A stretch of 64,000 nucleotides of DNA from Verrucomicrobiota bacterium (GCA_016721945.1 JADKHC010000004.1:1-64000); one strand, 5' to 3'; shown: positions 27,360 through 36,655, counted from the first letter of the stretch. A program made the numbers and translations. The notes: a model not told the origin generated them from the sequence alone.

Positions 27360-29507
27360 ATGCGCACGATCAGCACTGAATTTATCGAACCGAGCCGCCT
27401 CAAGCGCCGCCGCCGCCTGTTCTTCACGTCGGTCTTTATGCTCACGAGTCTCGCGACTTGGTTCATGGCTGACTTGCTCTGGCGGGATGATGGCATCCGT
27501 GGGGTCGAGTGGCCGCTTCTGGTGCTGTTTGTTATTCTTTTCGCGCACATCACAATCGGTTTTGTGACGGCGCTGCTGGGTTTTTACGTCATCAACCGCG
27601 GTGGTGACAGCCGCCTGATCACGCGCACGGTGAAACCCGACGAAGATGTGCCGCTCGCGAGCACCGCGATCATCATGCCGGTCTTCAACGAAGACGTGAG
27701 TCGTGTGTTTGAGGCGCTGCGTGTGATTTATCGCTCGTTGGAGGCGACCAAAAAACTGGAGCACTTCGATTTTTTCATCCTGAGCGATTCGACCAAGCCG
27801 AACCAATGGATAAAGGAAGAAGTGGCTTGGGTGGAATTATGCAAACAGGTCGGCGGCTTCGGTCGGATTTTTTATCGAAAGCGGCGCCAGCAGATTAATA
27901 AGAAGGCGGGTAACGTTGCAGATTTTCTCCGCCGTTGGGGTAAGAATTATCGGTACATGGTGGTGTTGGATGCCGATAGTGTCATGTCCGGCAGCGCCCT
28001 CGTACAACTCGTGGCGACAATGCAGAAAAACCCCACCGTGGGCATCGTCCAGACTGCGCCGCGATTGGTGAATGGCGAAACGCTCTACGCGCGCTTGCAG
28101 CAGTTTTCCAATCGACTCTACAGCCCGCTGTTTCTTGCAGGGCTCAACTATTGGCAGCAATACGACGGCAACTATTGGGGGCATAACGCGATCATCCGCG
28201 TGCAGCCCTTTATCGAGCATTGCGCACTGCCCAGTCTGCCAGGCAGCGAGCCCTTTGGCGGTCGCATCCTGAGCCATGATTTTGTTGAGGCAGCTTTGAT
28301 GCGCAAAGCAGGGTGGGGCGTCTGGCTCGCTCCTGATATCGATGGCACCTACGAAGAAGGTCCGCCCACACTCATCGACAGCGCTAAACGCGACCGACGC
28401 TGGTGTCAGGGCAATATGCAACATAGCTGGCTTCTGTCCGCAAAAGGATTTCGGCCAGTTAACCGATTCCATCTTTTTATGGGCGTGATGGCCTACGTGT
28501 CGTCGCCGCTCTGGTTGTTCTTTTTGATTTTGAGCACAATCAATGTGTTTAATCTGGTCCTCTATCCCTCTTCAGGACTGTTTTTCGATGATTCGACGAC
28601 CATCATTCTGGGGTATGAGTTTAGGGTTCCAGAGGCGTTAATCTTGTTTGCGCTGACCATGCTGCTGCTTTTCATGCCCAAGGTTATTAGCGTGATCACG
28701 ACCGTTCAAAACCGGGAAAATGCAGAGTCTTTTGGCGGCCGCTGGCAGGTGACTATTTCGGCACTGCTTGAGACGGCGATTTCGGCCCTTCTCGCGCCGA
28801 TCAATATGCTCTTCAATAGCAAATTTGTGCTCTTCACTTTGCTCGGACAAGGTGTCAGCTGGATCACACAGAACCGGGGTAGCGATGATGACGGGGATTG
28901 GCGTGAGGCGATTCTCACGCATGCGCCGCATGTGATATTTGGGCTGGTTTGGGGCGCGTCATCTTTTGTGCTGTGGCCTGCCTTCTTCTGGTGGCTGAGC
29001 CCAGTGATCGCCGGCATGGTGTTCTCGATACCTCTCTCGATTTTGCTGAGTAAAGCGAGCCTTGGCCAGCAGATGCTGCGCTGGGGGCTCTTCAAGACGC
29101 CCGAAGAGACGAACCCTCCGTTTGAGCTAAAACGCCTGCGCACAAACCTGGAAGAGTGTTACAAACACATGCAGCCGATTGAGGTTTTGCGTGGTGACTA
29201 CGGCCTGTTGCAGGCGGTGTTGGATCCGTATGTGAACGCGGTCCATGTTTCGCTGTTGCGGCAGCGCAAGCCGAGTGAGGAATCCCGGGACTATTTCCTA
29301 CAGCTGCGTGTGCGACTTTTGCGCGAAGGTCCGGCAGAGTTCACGACCAAGGAAAAAATGGCGCTGATGTTGGATGCCGAGTCGATGCTCTGGCTTCACC
29401 GTGAGTTGTGGCGTGTGCCTTCGCAGTCTCTCGCTGAATGGTGGCGTCTGGCGGTTCGGCAATATAACGTGCTGACCGCAGCACCGATCACCGCACTTTA
29501 TCGCTGA
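27360..29507 (+). CDS. opgH: Glucan biosynthesis glucosyltransferase OpgH/MdoH
   Basis: 715 residues. Two transmembrane helices come first (FFTSVFMLTSLATWFMA; VLFVILFAHITIGFV), then a GT2 catalytic domain with TAIIMPVFNEDVSRVFEALR, MVVLDADSVMSG (DxD), GRILSHDFVEAALMRKAGWG and the processive RDRRWCQGNMQH motif. Further membrane helices follow, with a cytoplasmic tail. It polymerises the beta-1,2-glucan backbone of osmoregulated periplasmic glucans from UDP-glucose and exports it. It lacks the N-terminal extension of about 130 residues seen in E. coli OpgH. It is the last gene of the opgG-unknown-opgH unit and faces the convergent Hpt gene. Confidence 0.94.
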   Translation: MRTISTEFIEPSRLKRRRRLFFTSVFMLTSLATWFMADLLWRDDGIRGVEWPLLVLFVILFAHITIGFVTALLGFYVINRGGDSRLITRTVKPDEDVPLASTAIIMPVFNEDVSRVFEALRVIYRSLEATKKLEHFDFFILSDSTKPNQWIKEEVAWVELCKQVGGFGRIFYRKRRQQINKKAGNVADFLRRWGKNYRYMVVLDADSVMSGSALVQLVATMQKNPTVGIVQTAPRLVNGETLYARLQQFSNRLYSPLFLAGLNYWQQYDGNYWGHNAIIRVQPFIEHCALPSLPGSEPFGGRILSHDFVEAALMRKAGWGVWLAPDIDGTYEEGPPTLIDSAKRDRRWCQGNMQHSWLLSAKGFRPVNRFHLFMGVMAYVSSPLWLFFLILSTINVFNLVLYPSSGLFFDDSTTIILGYEFRVPEALILFALTMLLLFMPKVISVITTVQNRENAESFGGRWQVTISALLETAISALLAPINMLFNSKFVLFTLLGQGVSWITQNRGSDDDGDWREAILTHAPHVIFGLVWGASSFVLWPAFFWWLSPVIAGMVFSIPLSILLSKASLGQQMLRWGLFKTPEETNPPFELKRLRTNLEECYKHMQPIEVLRGDYGLLQAVLDPYVNAVHVSLLRQRKPSEESRDYFLQLRVRLLREGPAEFTTKEKMALMLDAESMLWLHRELWRVPSQSLAEWWRLAVRQYNVLTAAPITALYR

Positions 29508-29533
29508 ACCAAAACCCAGGCCGAGAAGGCGGG

Positions 29534-29893
29534 TTATAGGCCTGCAATCCGGTCGAGTTCGGCTTTGGCGACGGCGAACTCGGATTCGAGTTTTTGAATG
29601 AAAGGTTCCATCTCGCCCAGGCCGCTGTTGCGCGATTGATGTTCGATTTGCTCGGCCACTGAGCGGACCAGGCTTGCGCCAAGATTGCTGGCGCTGCCCT
29701 TGATGCTGTGCGCGGCGCGGGTGAACTTGGGCTGGTCGTAGGAGACTAGGCACTGTTTGAGCTCGGCGATGCGCTGCGGTGTATCCTCCAGAAAAATACC
29801 GATAATATCCTTAAGGAAGGCGTCGTCATCGTCGGGGTTAAGTGCCCGTAGGTTTTCGATGGCTTCAGGATCAATGGGAGTGTCGGTCGACAT
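29534..29893 (-). CDS. Histidine phosphotransfer (Hpt) domain protein
   Basis: 119 residues, essentially one Hpt domain: DDDAFLKDIIGIFLEDTPQR leads into the phosphorylation site ARAAHSIKGSASNLGAS, where His-Ser-x-Lys-Gly-x-Ala/Ser is the diagnostic motif. It relays phosphate between receiver domains. The hybrid kinase and CheY-like regulator 2-3.5 kb upstream on the same strand are obvious partners. It is 51 bp downstream of the GspE/PilB ATPase gene. Confidence 0.88.
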   Translation of the reverse strand: MSTDTPIDPEAIENLRALNPDDDDAFLKDIIGIFLEDTPQRIAELKQCLVSYDQPKFTRAAHSIKGSASNLGASLVRSVAEQIEHQSRNSGLGEMEPFIQKLESEFAVAKAELDRIAGL

Positions 29894-29944
29894 AGTAGCC
29901 TTTAGGAAGATTAGTTTGAACTGGGAATTTGTCGAGTGGAAGTG

Positions 29945-31651
29945 TTACGAAGCCCACTCGAAGGATGTATTTTGCTCGATTTCTTCGATTGTTGTCAGTC
30001 CGAGTAGGACTTTCTTGAGTCCATCGTAGCGCAGGGGTTTGTAGCCGACCTTGGCGGCGGCTTTGGTGATTTCCTGGGCACTGCGGCCTTCTGAAATGAG
30101 GGTGCGAATTTCTTCTGTGATCAGGACCAGTTCATGGAATGCGATCCGGCCTTTGTAGCCGGTGCCACGACACGACGGACAGCCGCGTCCACGATAGAAG
30201 GAAACATCAGTCAGTCCTTCTTCCTGGAAATATTTTCGCAATACATCTTTGGATGGATAGTATGGTTCCTTGCAGCTTTCGCAGATGCGGGCCACGAGGC
30301 GCTGGGCGAGAACGCCGATGACTGACGGGGCGACCATGTACGATTCCACGCCGATTTCCATCAGACGCACGATGGCTTGTGCGGCGGTATTGGTATGGAG
30401 CGTGGCGAAAACGATGTGGCCGGTCAGGGCGGCTTCCGTGGCGATTTTGGCGGTTTCCAGATCACGGATTTCACCGACGAGGATGGCGTCGGGGTCCTGG
30501 CGGAGCAGGGCACGCAGGATGGTCGAGAACTTGAGATCGATGTGGGAGTTGACCTGTGTCTGGGTGACGCCGTCGAGCTGAATTTCAACCGGGTCCTCGA
30601 TGGTCGATATGTTCAGGTTCGGTTTGTTGATCTCGTGTAGTGCGGCGTAGAGTGTGGTGGTTTTACCCGAACCAGTTGGACCTGTTACAAAAATGATTCC
30701 GTTCGGATTTTGAACCAGTTGCTTGAACGGTGCTAGGATGGTTTGTGAGACCATCATTTTGTCGAGCGTGAGCATCGACTTGCGGCCGGTCATGGCCAGG
30801 ACACGTACGACTGCTTTTTCTCCATAGGCCGAGGGGATGCAGGAGAAGCGGAAGTTGGCGGTCAGGCTGCCGATGGGCATCGAGAAGCGTCCGTCTTGGG
30901 GGAAGCGCGATTCCGAGATGTTCAGGGCGCAAAGGATCTTCAGGCGCGAGATGATCGCGCGGTGGAGTTTTCGAGAATAGGTGAGGACTTCGCGCAGCAT
31001 GCCGTCCACGCGGAAGCGGACGCGCGAGATGTTTTCCTGCGGCTCGATGTGGATATCGGTGGCGCGTTCGCGCAGGGCGAAATGGATGATTTCATCCACG
31101 ATCTGGATGAGCGAGTCGGCACCGGCGAGTTGGGCGATTTTGTCGGCGGCGAGATCGGGATCGGTGAAGAGGCGGGAGCGTTCGAGTTCGTTAAGGCTTT
31201 CTTCGAGGCTTTTGTCCGACGAATAGCTAATGACGATGGCGTCGTCCACGTCGTGTGGCAGCGCGAACACCGGACTGATCGGCATCTGGGCGATCTGTGA
31301 GAGGCGCTTGACCAGATCGGCGTCCTCGGGCGTGGCCATGGCGGTGGTGAGCACGCCGTTGAAGACGTACAGGCCTATCGCGCGGGCTTTTTTGGCGATT
31401 TCTACTGGTAATTTTTCGATGGCTTCGTCGGTGATGACCGAGGCAAACGGGTCGACGTGGGCTACGTTGAGGGCATCGGCCCAGAGGCGGCAGGCATCTT
31501 CTTTGGTTGCGAATTTACGCTCGATGATTTCCTGGAGAAGCGTGGTGGTGATACCGTGTTGTTTAGACAGGTTATCGACTTCGTCCTTGTAGTCGAAGTG
31601 GGGCAGCTGCTTGAGCCGTTCGAGGAATATGCTGTTACTCGGATTTTCCAC
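29945..31651 (-). CDS. GspE/PilB-type secretion or pilus assembly ATPase
   Basis: 568 residues from GTG 31651, which follows the end of the upstream small gene by overlap (17 bp); upstream in-frame ATG 31732 would overlap it more. Domain order: N-terminal MshEN-like domain (LLQEIIERKFATKEDACRLW), then the AAA-like ATPase. Walker A is FVTGPTGSGKTTTLYAAL, the Asp box follows, and Walker B is DAILVGEIRDLETAKIA. A tetracysteine zinc site is present (CESCKEPYYPS ... GRGCPSCRGTGYKGRIAFHE). Such hexameric ATPases power type IV pilus extension or type II secretion. The matching inner-membrane platform and pilins are not in the window, so the exact system is open. Confidence 0.88.
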   Translation of the reverse strand: MENPSNSIFLERLKQLPHFDYKDEVDNLSKQHGITTTLLQEIIERKFATKEDACRLWADALNVAHVDPFASVITDEAIEKLPVEIAKKARAIGLYVFNGVLTTAMATPEDADLVKRLSQIAQMPISPVFALPHDVDDAIVISYSSDKSLEESLNELERSRLFTDPDLAADKIAQLAGADSLIQIVDEIIHFALRERATDIHIEPQENISRVRFRVDGMLREVLTYSRKLHRAIISRLKILCALNISESRFPQDGRFSMPIGSLTANFRFSCIPSAYGEKAVVRVLAMTGRKSMLTLDKMMVSQTILAPFKQLVQNPNGIIFVTGPTGSGKTTTLYAALHEINKPNLNISTIEDPVEIQLDGVTQTQVNSHIDLKFSTILRALLRQDPDAILVGEIRDLETAKIATEAALTGHIVFATLHTNTAAQAIVRLMEIGVESYMVAPSVIGVLAQRLVARICESCKEPYYPSKDVLRKYFQEEGLTDVSFYRGRGCPSCRGTGYKGRIAFHELVLITEEIRTLISEGRSAQEITKAAAKVGYKPLRYDGLKKVLLGLTTIEEIEQNTSFEWAS

Positions 31652-31841
31652 GGCGTCGCTTTTGTTTAGTTTGGAAGAGATTGCCGATATCAGCTTGGTG
31701 GAGTTTCTCCATGGCGAGTATGCTCGTGGCACGCTCGTGCTTTAGTTCGGCGAGGAGTTCGGGCAGGGAGTACTTCACCGTTTTGATCTGGTCGGTGAAG
31801 GAAGGTGGAGGGGAATCGGCGTTGTATGATTTGGTGCTCAT
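31635..31841 (-). CDS. Small unknown protein between response regulator and GspE/PilB
   Basis: 68 residues, ATG start, beginning 12 bp after the response-regulator stop and ending inside the ATPase start region. It is charged, with a likely helix (LPELLAELKHERATSILAM) and a basic end (KQKRRRGKSE). The arrangement with overlapping ends supports it as a true gene in the operon. I do not recognise it. A regulatory or adaptor role for the ATPase is only a guess from position. Confidence 0.6.
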   Translation of the reverse strand: MSTKSYNADSPPPSFTDQIKTVKYSLPELLAELKHERATSILAMEKLHQADIGNLFQTKQKRRRGKSE

Positions 31842-31853
31842 GACCGGTTTTGG

Positions 31854-32240
31854 TTAATCGACGGTGAAGCACTCCGCGATGGTCTGGCGTAGCGAGGCAA
31901 GGATCTCGTCTTTTGGGGTGTCTTTGCGGATATAGTTGTCGGCGCCGAGGTTGAGAGCCTCTTCCACGGTTTGGCGGTTGGCGAGCGAGGTGAGCATGAC
32001 GACGACGCAATCGGAGGAGAGCTGTCGGATCTCGCGCAGGGTTTGGATGCCATCCTGGATGGGCATGTTCACGTCGAGTAGAATGAGGTTGGGCGACTCG
32101 CGTTGAAAGACTTCGATGGCATCGCGACCGTTGGCGGCCTCGAAGATCGTGGTGGCACCGAGCTGTTTTAGAATCAGCGCGATGAACTTTCTTACGTGGG
32201 CCTCATCGTCGACGAGGAGGATTTTGCCTTCGTATTTCAT
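31854..32240 (-). CDS. CheY-like single-domain response regulator
   Basis: 128 residues, a lone receiver domain. KILLVDDEAHVRKFI provides the acidic pocket, LILLDVNMPIQDG the phosphoacceptor Asp, VVMLTS the switch Thr and RKDTPKDEI the conserved Lys. It has no output domain, so it acts by protein contact. It lies 3 bp after the hybrid kinase gene and upstream of the GspE/PilB ATPase, which suggests that kinase controls pilus or secretion activity through this regulator. Confidence 0.92.
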   Translation of the reverse strand: MKYEGKILLVDDEAHVRKFIALILKQLGATTIFEAANGRDAIEVFQRESPNLILLDVNMPIQDGIQTLREIRQLSSDCVVVMLTSLANRQTVEEALNLGADNYIRKDTPKDEILASLRQTIAECFTVD

Positions 32241-32243
32241 TTT

Positions 32244-33434
32244 TCAGGCGGGCAACATGACGGAGAACTCGCATCCGCCTTGTGGTAGATTTGTGGCGGT
32301 TATGGCGCCACGGTGTGCTTCCACAATTTTGCGGCAGATCGCGAGGCCGAGGCCGGTGGCTTTTTCGCCGCCGGTCGGTTTTGCGGAGAGAGTCATAAAA
32401 TCTTTGAAGAGCTGATGGCGTTCGTTTTCCGGGATGCCCGGGCCTTGGTCCTGCACGGCGACTGTAAACGCGGGGTGGTAGCCGGAAATGCGTACATTTA
32501 CGTTCGAGCCTGGAGGAGAATACTTCACAGCGTTGCTTAAGAGGTTGTCTATGACCTGTTTTATCTTGGCTGGGTCTATCCGAACTATCGGCGCTTCCTC
32601 GGGCGGACTGTAGTGGATCTTTGTGTTTTTCCGCGCGGCATTAATGTTGTTTAAGTAAACAGCTTTTTCGAGGAGTTCGGAGAGATTGTGGGGCTCTTTG
32701 TGTAGCTTGAGCTCGCCCGCTTCGATCGTGGCCACGTCGAGCAGTTCGTTAAGCAGGGTGAGCATCGACTGGCTGGTTTCGAAAATGGTATTAGCTAGGT
32801 CGTGTTGATCGGGTGTGAGCTGGCCGACGGTGCCGTCGCAGAGGAATTCCGCGAGGCCGCGGATCGAGGCGAGGGGATTGCGCAGGTCGTGGGCGGCCAT
32901 GCCGAGCAGTTTGTTCTTGGCTTGGTTGACTGCCTTGAGCTGTTCGACGAGGGCCTTTTGTTGCTCGCTGAGGATTCGGTTTTGTAAGTGCGTGCGGATA
33001 CGGGCGAGCGATTCTTTGCGTCGAAAAGGCTTCGGTAGGTAGTCGACGCCACCGGCGGCCAGGCCTTCTACAATGTCGTCGGATTCTGTTTTGGCGGTGA
33101 TAAAAATGACCGGTGCGGCGTTATCGCCATGGCGTTCGCGCAATTCTCTGCAGACGGCAAATCCATCGATCCCGGGTAGCATCACGTCCATCAGGACCAG
33201 ATCGGGTTTGATTTCATCGTAAAGCGCCAACGCACTTTCACCGGAATCGGATTCGGTGATCACAAATCCCTCGTTTTGCAGAATGCTCGAGAGGATGCGG
33301 ATATTGATCCGGTCGTCGTCGACGATCAGGATTTTACGCCCTTTAAGTTTGGCAGCATTGCGCTGCTCCATGGCCGTGCGCGTGGCTGGCGGAGTGCCCT
33401 GATTAACTTGTAGGGTACTGGCGGTTAACTGCAT
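32244..33434 (-). CDS. Receiver-histidine kinase hybrid (REC-HisKA-HATPase)
   Basis: 396 residues with a receiver domain first (GRKILIVDDDRINIRIL, Asp in LVLMDVMLPGIDG, Lys in YLPKPFRRKE), then a short coiled coil, HisKA (LLGMAAHDLRNPLASIRGLA with the phospho-His) and HATPase_c (VIDNLLSNAVKYSPPGSNV as N box, VQDQGPGIPENERHQLF as G1, and TGLGLAICRKIVEAHRG as G2). No membrane helix or sensor domain is present, so it is a soluble kinase driven through its receiver. With the CheY-like protein and Hpt it makes a complete phosphorelay set. It is divergent from metK. Confidence 0.93.
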   Translation of the reverse strand: MQLTASTLQVNQGTPPATRTAMEQRNAAKLKGRKILIVDDDRINIRILSSILQNEGFVITESDSGESALALYDEIKPDLVLMDVMLPGIDGFAVCRELRERHGDNAAPVIFITAKTESDDIVEGLAAGGVDYLPKPFRRKESLARIRTHLQNRILSEQQKALVEQLKAVNQAKNKLLGMAAHDLRNPLASIRGLAEFLCDGTVGQLTPDQHDLANTIFETSQSMLTLLNELLDVATIEAGELKLHKEPHNLSELLEKAVYLNNINAARKNTKIHYSPPEEAPIVRIDPAKIKQVIDNLLSNAVKYSPPGSNVNVRISGYHPAFTVAVQDQGPGIPENERHQLFKDFMTLSAKPTGGEKATGLGLAICRKIVEAHRGAITATNLPQGGCEFSVMLPA

Positions 33435-33569
33435 ATCGGTGGCTGCGTGTCACCCAGTTGGTCGTCACAGAGTAAGGAATCTTTAGAGGATCTTCATATC
33501 ATGAGATGCGTATATGTTGATATTAAACTTGCCCGCCATTGAGCCGATAGGCTTAACTTCTCCCACCAT

Positions 33570-34736
33570 ATGGCTAAATCCTTTGTTTTCTCCTCTGAAT
33601 CCGTCGGCGAAGGTCACCCTGATAAAGTCGCCGATCTCATCTCCGACAGCGTCCTCGACGCTTGCTTAGCTCAAGACAAGTTCAGCCGCGTTGCCTGCGA
33701 AACCATGGTCAAATCCAACATGGTCATCCTCGCCGGTGAAATCACCACGAAGGCTCAGCTCAACTACGAGGCCATCGTCCGTGCCGCCATCCGCGACATC
33801 GGCTACGTCAACAACGACGATGTTTTTCACGCCGACAGCGTATTCATCAACAACTACCTGACGAAGCAGTCGCCCGACATTTCACAGGGCGTCGATGCGA
33901 AAAAAGCCAAGGGCAAGAAAACTGCCGAACAAGGCGCCGGAGACCAAGGCCTTATGTTCGGTTTTGCCTGCAACGAAACTCCCGAGCTCATGCCCACGCC
34001 GGTCATGTTCGCTCACCGCCTCGGCCGCGAGCTAACCAAGATCCGCAAGAGCGGCAAGGTCGCTTGGCTCCGCCCCGACGCGAAGTCCCAAGTTTCCATT
34101 CGCTACGTCGACGGCAAGCCCACGGAAGTCGTCAACGTCGTCATCTCCACCCAGCATACCGCTGATGTCGCGCACGGCACGATCGAAGATTTCCTCATCG
34201 AAAACGTCGTCAAGAAGGTCATTCCGAAACGTCTGCTATCGGCCAAAACCCAATTCCTCATCAACCCGACCGGCCGCTTCGTCGTCGGTGGTCCGCAGGG
34301 CGATTCCGGTCTGACCGGTCGCAAAATCATCGTCGATTCCTACGGTGGCTGGGGCCGTCACGGTGGTGGCGCCTTCTCCGGCAAGGATCCGTCGAAGGTT
34401 GATCGCTCCGCCGCCTACATGTGCCGCTGGGTTGCGAAGAATATCGTCGCCGCCGGCCTCGCCGACGCCGTCGAACTCCAGCTCGCCTACGCCATCGGTC
34501 ATCCCGAGCCGGTCAGCGTCTACGTTGACACGCAGGGCACGGGCACGGTTGACGACGCGAAGATCGCGAAAGCCGTCACCAGCGTCTTCGGCTTCAAACC
34601 AGCCGATATCGTCAAACAGCTCAACCTCCTCCGCCCGATCTACCGCGAGACGACCAACTACGGCCACTTCGGTAAAGCCGATTTGCCCTGGGAACAGACC
34701 AACAAAGCCGCCGCCCTCAAAGCCGCGATTAAGTAA
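33570..34736 (+). CDS. metK: S-adenosylmethionine synthetase
   Basis: 388 residues. FSSESVGEGHPDKVADLISD is the standard N-terminal methionine/ATP segment, GAGDQGLMFGFACNETPELM is signature 1, and GGGAFSGKDPSKVDRSAAYM is signature 2. It makes SAM from methionine and ATP. ahcY follows after 32 bp in the same direction, coupling SAM synthesis to removal of S-adenosylhomocysteine. The 135-bp divergent leader has no recognisable SAM riboswitch. The ATG is preceded by a pyrimidine tract (CTTCTCCCACCAT) and no Shine-Dalgarno. Confidence 0.96.
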   Translation: MAKSFVFSSESVGEGHPDKVADLISDSVLDACLAQDKFSRVACETMVKSNMVILAGEITTKAQLNYEAIVRAAIRDIGYVNNDDVFHADSVFINNYLTKQSPDISQGVDAKKAKGKKTAEQGAGDQGLMFGFACNETPELMPTPVMFAHRLGRELTKIRKSGKVAWLRPDAKSQVSIRYVDGKPTEVVNVVISTQHTADVAHGTIEDFLIENVVKKVIPKRLLSAKTQFLINPTGRFVVGGPQGDSGLTGRKIIVDSYGGWGRHGGGAFSGKDPSKVDRSAAYMCRWVAKNIVAAGLADAVELQLAYAIGHPEPVSVYVDTQGTGTVDDAKIAKAVTSVFGFKPADIVKQLNLLRPIYRETTNYGHFGKADLPWEQTNKAAALKAAIK

Positions 34737-34768
34737 CTAACTTCTACGCGCCAACGCGCCTTCTCCTC

Positions 34769-36178
34769 ATGGCCAACGCCGATTTCCAAGTTAAAGACAT
34801 CTCCCTCGCTGAATGGGGCCGGAAAGAAATTTCCGTCGCCGAACACGAAATGCCCGGCCTCATGTCCGTGCGCAAAAAATTCGGTCCTGCCAAGCCGCTC
34901 GCCGGCGTGCGTGTCACCGGTTCGCTGCACATGACGATCCAGACGGCAGTACTAATTGAAACACTGACCGCGCTCGGTGCCGATGTCCGTTGGGCTTCGT
35001 GCAACATCTTCTCGACGCAGGATCACGCCGCTTCCGCCATCGCGGCTTCCGGCGTGCCCGTTTTCGCCTGGAAGGGCGAGACGCTCGAAGAATATTGGGA
35101 TCTCACCTGGAAAGCCGTCAGCCATCCCGGTGGCAAAGGCCCGCAGCTCGTCGTTGACGACGGCGGCGACGTCACGCTCCTCCTCCACAAAGGCTACGAA
35201 ATGGAGAAGGGTAGTGATTGGCTGAATACGGCTTCCGGTTCGCACGAAGAGCAGGTCATCAAAAACCTCCTCAAGCGCATCCAAAAAGAGCAGCCCGGCA
35301 TCTTCACCACCATGGTGAAAGACTGGCGCGGCGTTTCCGAGGAAACCACAACCGGTGTCCATCGCCTTTACCAGTTGCACGAGCAGGGCAAACTCCTCGT
35401 CCCCTCGATCAACGTCAATGATTCGGTCACGAAATCGAAGTTCGACAATCTCTACGGCTGTCGCGAGTCCCTCGCCGACGGTCTGAAGCGCGCCACCGAC
35501 GTCATGATCGCCGGCAAAGTTGCCTGCGTCTGCGGCTATGGTGACGTAGGTAAAGGTTCGGCTCACTCGCTGCGCGGTTTCGGCGCTCGCGTAGTCGTCA
35601 CCGAAGTCGATCCTATCAATGCGCTCCAAGCCGCGATGGAAGGCTTCGAAGTCAACACGATCGAGAGCACGCTCGGCACAGCTGACATCTACGTCACGAC
35701 GACCGGCAACTGCGACATCATCACGCTGGAACACATGCAGCAGATGAAGGATCAGGCCATCGTTTGTAACATCGGCCATTTCGACAACGAGATCCAAGTC
35801 GACCAGCTCTACAAAGCGCCCGGCGTGAAACGCGTCACGATCAAGCCGCAGTACGACCTGTTCACGTTCCCCAACGGCAACAGCATCTACATGCTCGCCG
35901 AAGGACGCCTCGTGAATCTCGGTTGCGCGACGGGCCATCCGTCGTTCGTCATGTCGAACAGCTTCACTAACCAGATGCTCGCCCAAATCGACCTCTGGAA
36001 AAACAAAGACACCTACAAAGTCGGCGTCTACCGTTTGCCGAAGCACCTCGACGAAGAAGTCGCCCGCATGCACCTCGAAAAGATCGGTGTTAAGCTGACC
36101 GTTCTCACGAAGAAGCAAGCCGAGTACCTCGGCGTCCCCGTCGGCGGCCCGTACAAGCCCGAGCACTACCGGTACTAA
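34769..36178 (+). CDS. ahcY: Adenosylhomocysteinase
   Basis: 469 residues. ARPLAGVRVTGSLHMTIQT-like N-terminal block (here AKPLAGV), VRWASCNIFSTQDHAAS-type substrate site, and the NAD-binding loop VCGYGDVGKGSAHSLRGFGA are all present. The C-terminus ends in the cofactor-contacting YKPEHYRY. It hydrolyses S-adenosylhomocysteine to adenosine and homocysteine in the cytoplasm. It forms an operon with metK and ends at a strong intrinsic terminator. Its leader (CGCCTTCTCCTC before ATG) again lacks a Shine-Dalgarno. Confidence 0.97.
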   Translation: MANADFQVKDISLAEWGRKEISVAEHEMPGLMSVRKKFGPAKPLAGVRVTGSLHMTIQTAVLIETLTALGADVRWASCNIFSTQDHAASAIAASGVPVFAWKGETLEEYWDLTWKAVSHPGGKGPQLVVDDGGDVTLLLHKGYEMEKGSDWLNTASGSHEEQVIKNLLKRIQKEQPGIFTTMVKDWRGVSEETTTGVHRLYQLHEQGKLLVPSINVNDSVTKSKFDNLYGCRESLADGLKRATDVMIAGKVACVCGYGDVGKGSAHSLRGFGARVVVTEVDPINALQAAMEGFEVNTIESTLGTADIYVTTTGNCDIITLEHMQQMKDQAIVCNIGHFDNEIQVDQLYKAPGVKRVTIKPQYDLFTFPNGNSIYMLAEGRLVNLGCATGHPSFVMSNSFTNQMLAQIDLWKNKDTYKVGVYRLPKHLDEEVARMHLEKIGVKLTVLTKKQAEYLGVPVGGPYKPEHYRY

Positions 36179-36204
36179 ACCGTCTTCAAGAAGTAATTCT
36201 TACC

Positions 36205-36235
36205 AACGCGCGGCCTAAACGCCGCGCGTTTTTTT
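36205..36235 (+). terminator. Intrinsic terminator of metK-ahcY
   Basis: A perfect 10-bp stem AACGCGCGGC (36205-36214) with GCCGCGCGTT (36221-36230), a 6-base loop CTAAAC and a T run of seven. It starts 26 bp after the ahcY stop. Confidence 0.92.
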
Positions 36236-36285
36236 GTAATTTAATAAACAGCGACTCGACCCCTTCGGTTTTTCAACCCTGCGCG

Positions 36286-36477
36286 CCGCATAGGCTCGAA
36301 GGCAACGCGAACATTCCCTACATCCGGCATCAGCTCGGCCACCAGAAGCTGGAGGCGACCGCCATTTACACCGAAGTCACTATTCGGCAGTTGCTTGAAG
36401 TACACGCTGTTGCAACCCATCCGGATAGTTGCCTTCGCTCGACAAATCCACACCATGCAATCCATGACCGCCCGTGA
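36286..36477 (+). pseudogene. C-terminal remnant of a tyrosine recombinase/integrase
   Basis: The plus-strand frame through 36295 translates to LEGNANIPYIRHQLGHQKLE followed by ATAIYTEVTIRQLLEVHA. This is the end of a phage-type integrase: the LGH box, then the catalytic Tyr in IYTEV, then the usual Q-L-x-EVHA tail ending in THP. Everything upstream (rest of catalytic domain, core-binding domain) is missing; only about 45 recognisable residues remain. The antitoxin gene begins inside the 3' end of this frame (36455). It marks an old integration event at the ahcY 3' side. Confidence 0.75.
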
Positions 36478-36655
36478 AGTGATTGATCAAATTAAGACCT
36501 TGCCGCCGCCCGAGCGCGCCAAGGTGGTGGACTTTGTGCATGAGATGGAAGCCGAACGAGCCCCCGTGCGTCAGGCCGATGACCGTGCATTTACCGACGC
36601 GGCCAAGTGGGTTTTTGACGAGCACACGGACTTAATGCGCAAGCTCAGTCAATGA
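36455..36655 (+). CDS. Antitoxin of Doc-type toxin-antitoxin pair
   Basis: 66 residues starting at ATG 36455 (MQSMTAREVIDQIKTLPPPE). The N-terminal 35 residues resemble the short helical head common in DUF2281/Phd-like antitoxins, and the C-terminal part (FTDAAKWVFDEHTDLMRKL) would wrap the toxin. The stop overlaps the toxin start by 4 bp (ATGA), the usual antitoxin-first arrangement. Family assignment is by context and general look rather than a strict motif. It probably represses its own promoter, but no operator is evident. Confidence 0.75.
   Translation: MQSMTAREVIDQIKTLPPPERAKVVDFVHEMEAERAPVRQADDRAFTDAAKWVFDEHTDLMRKLSQ

Noticed and set aside
33435..33569. Possible SAM riboswitch before metK
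   Set aside because: Only 135 bp shared with a divergent gene, and I find no aptamer-like pairing or terminator hairpin.
34952..36166. 404-codon open frame on the minus strand opposite ahcY
   Set aside because: It mirrors a clearly real gene in full; long antisense frames are common in GC-rich DNA, and the protein has no recognisable motif.
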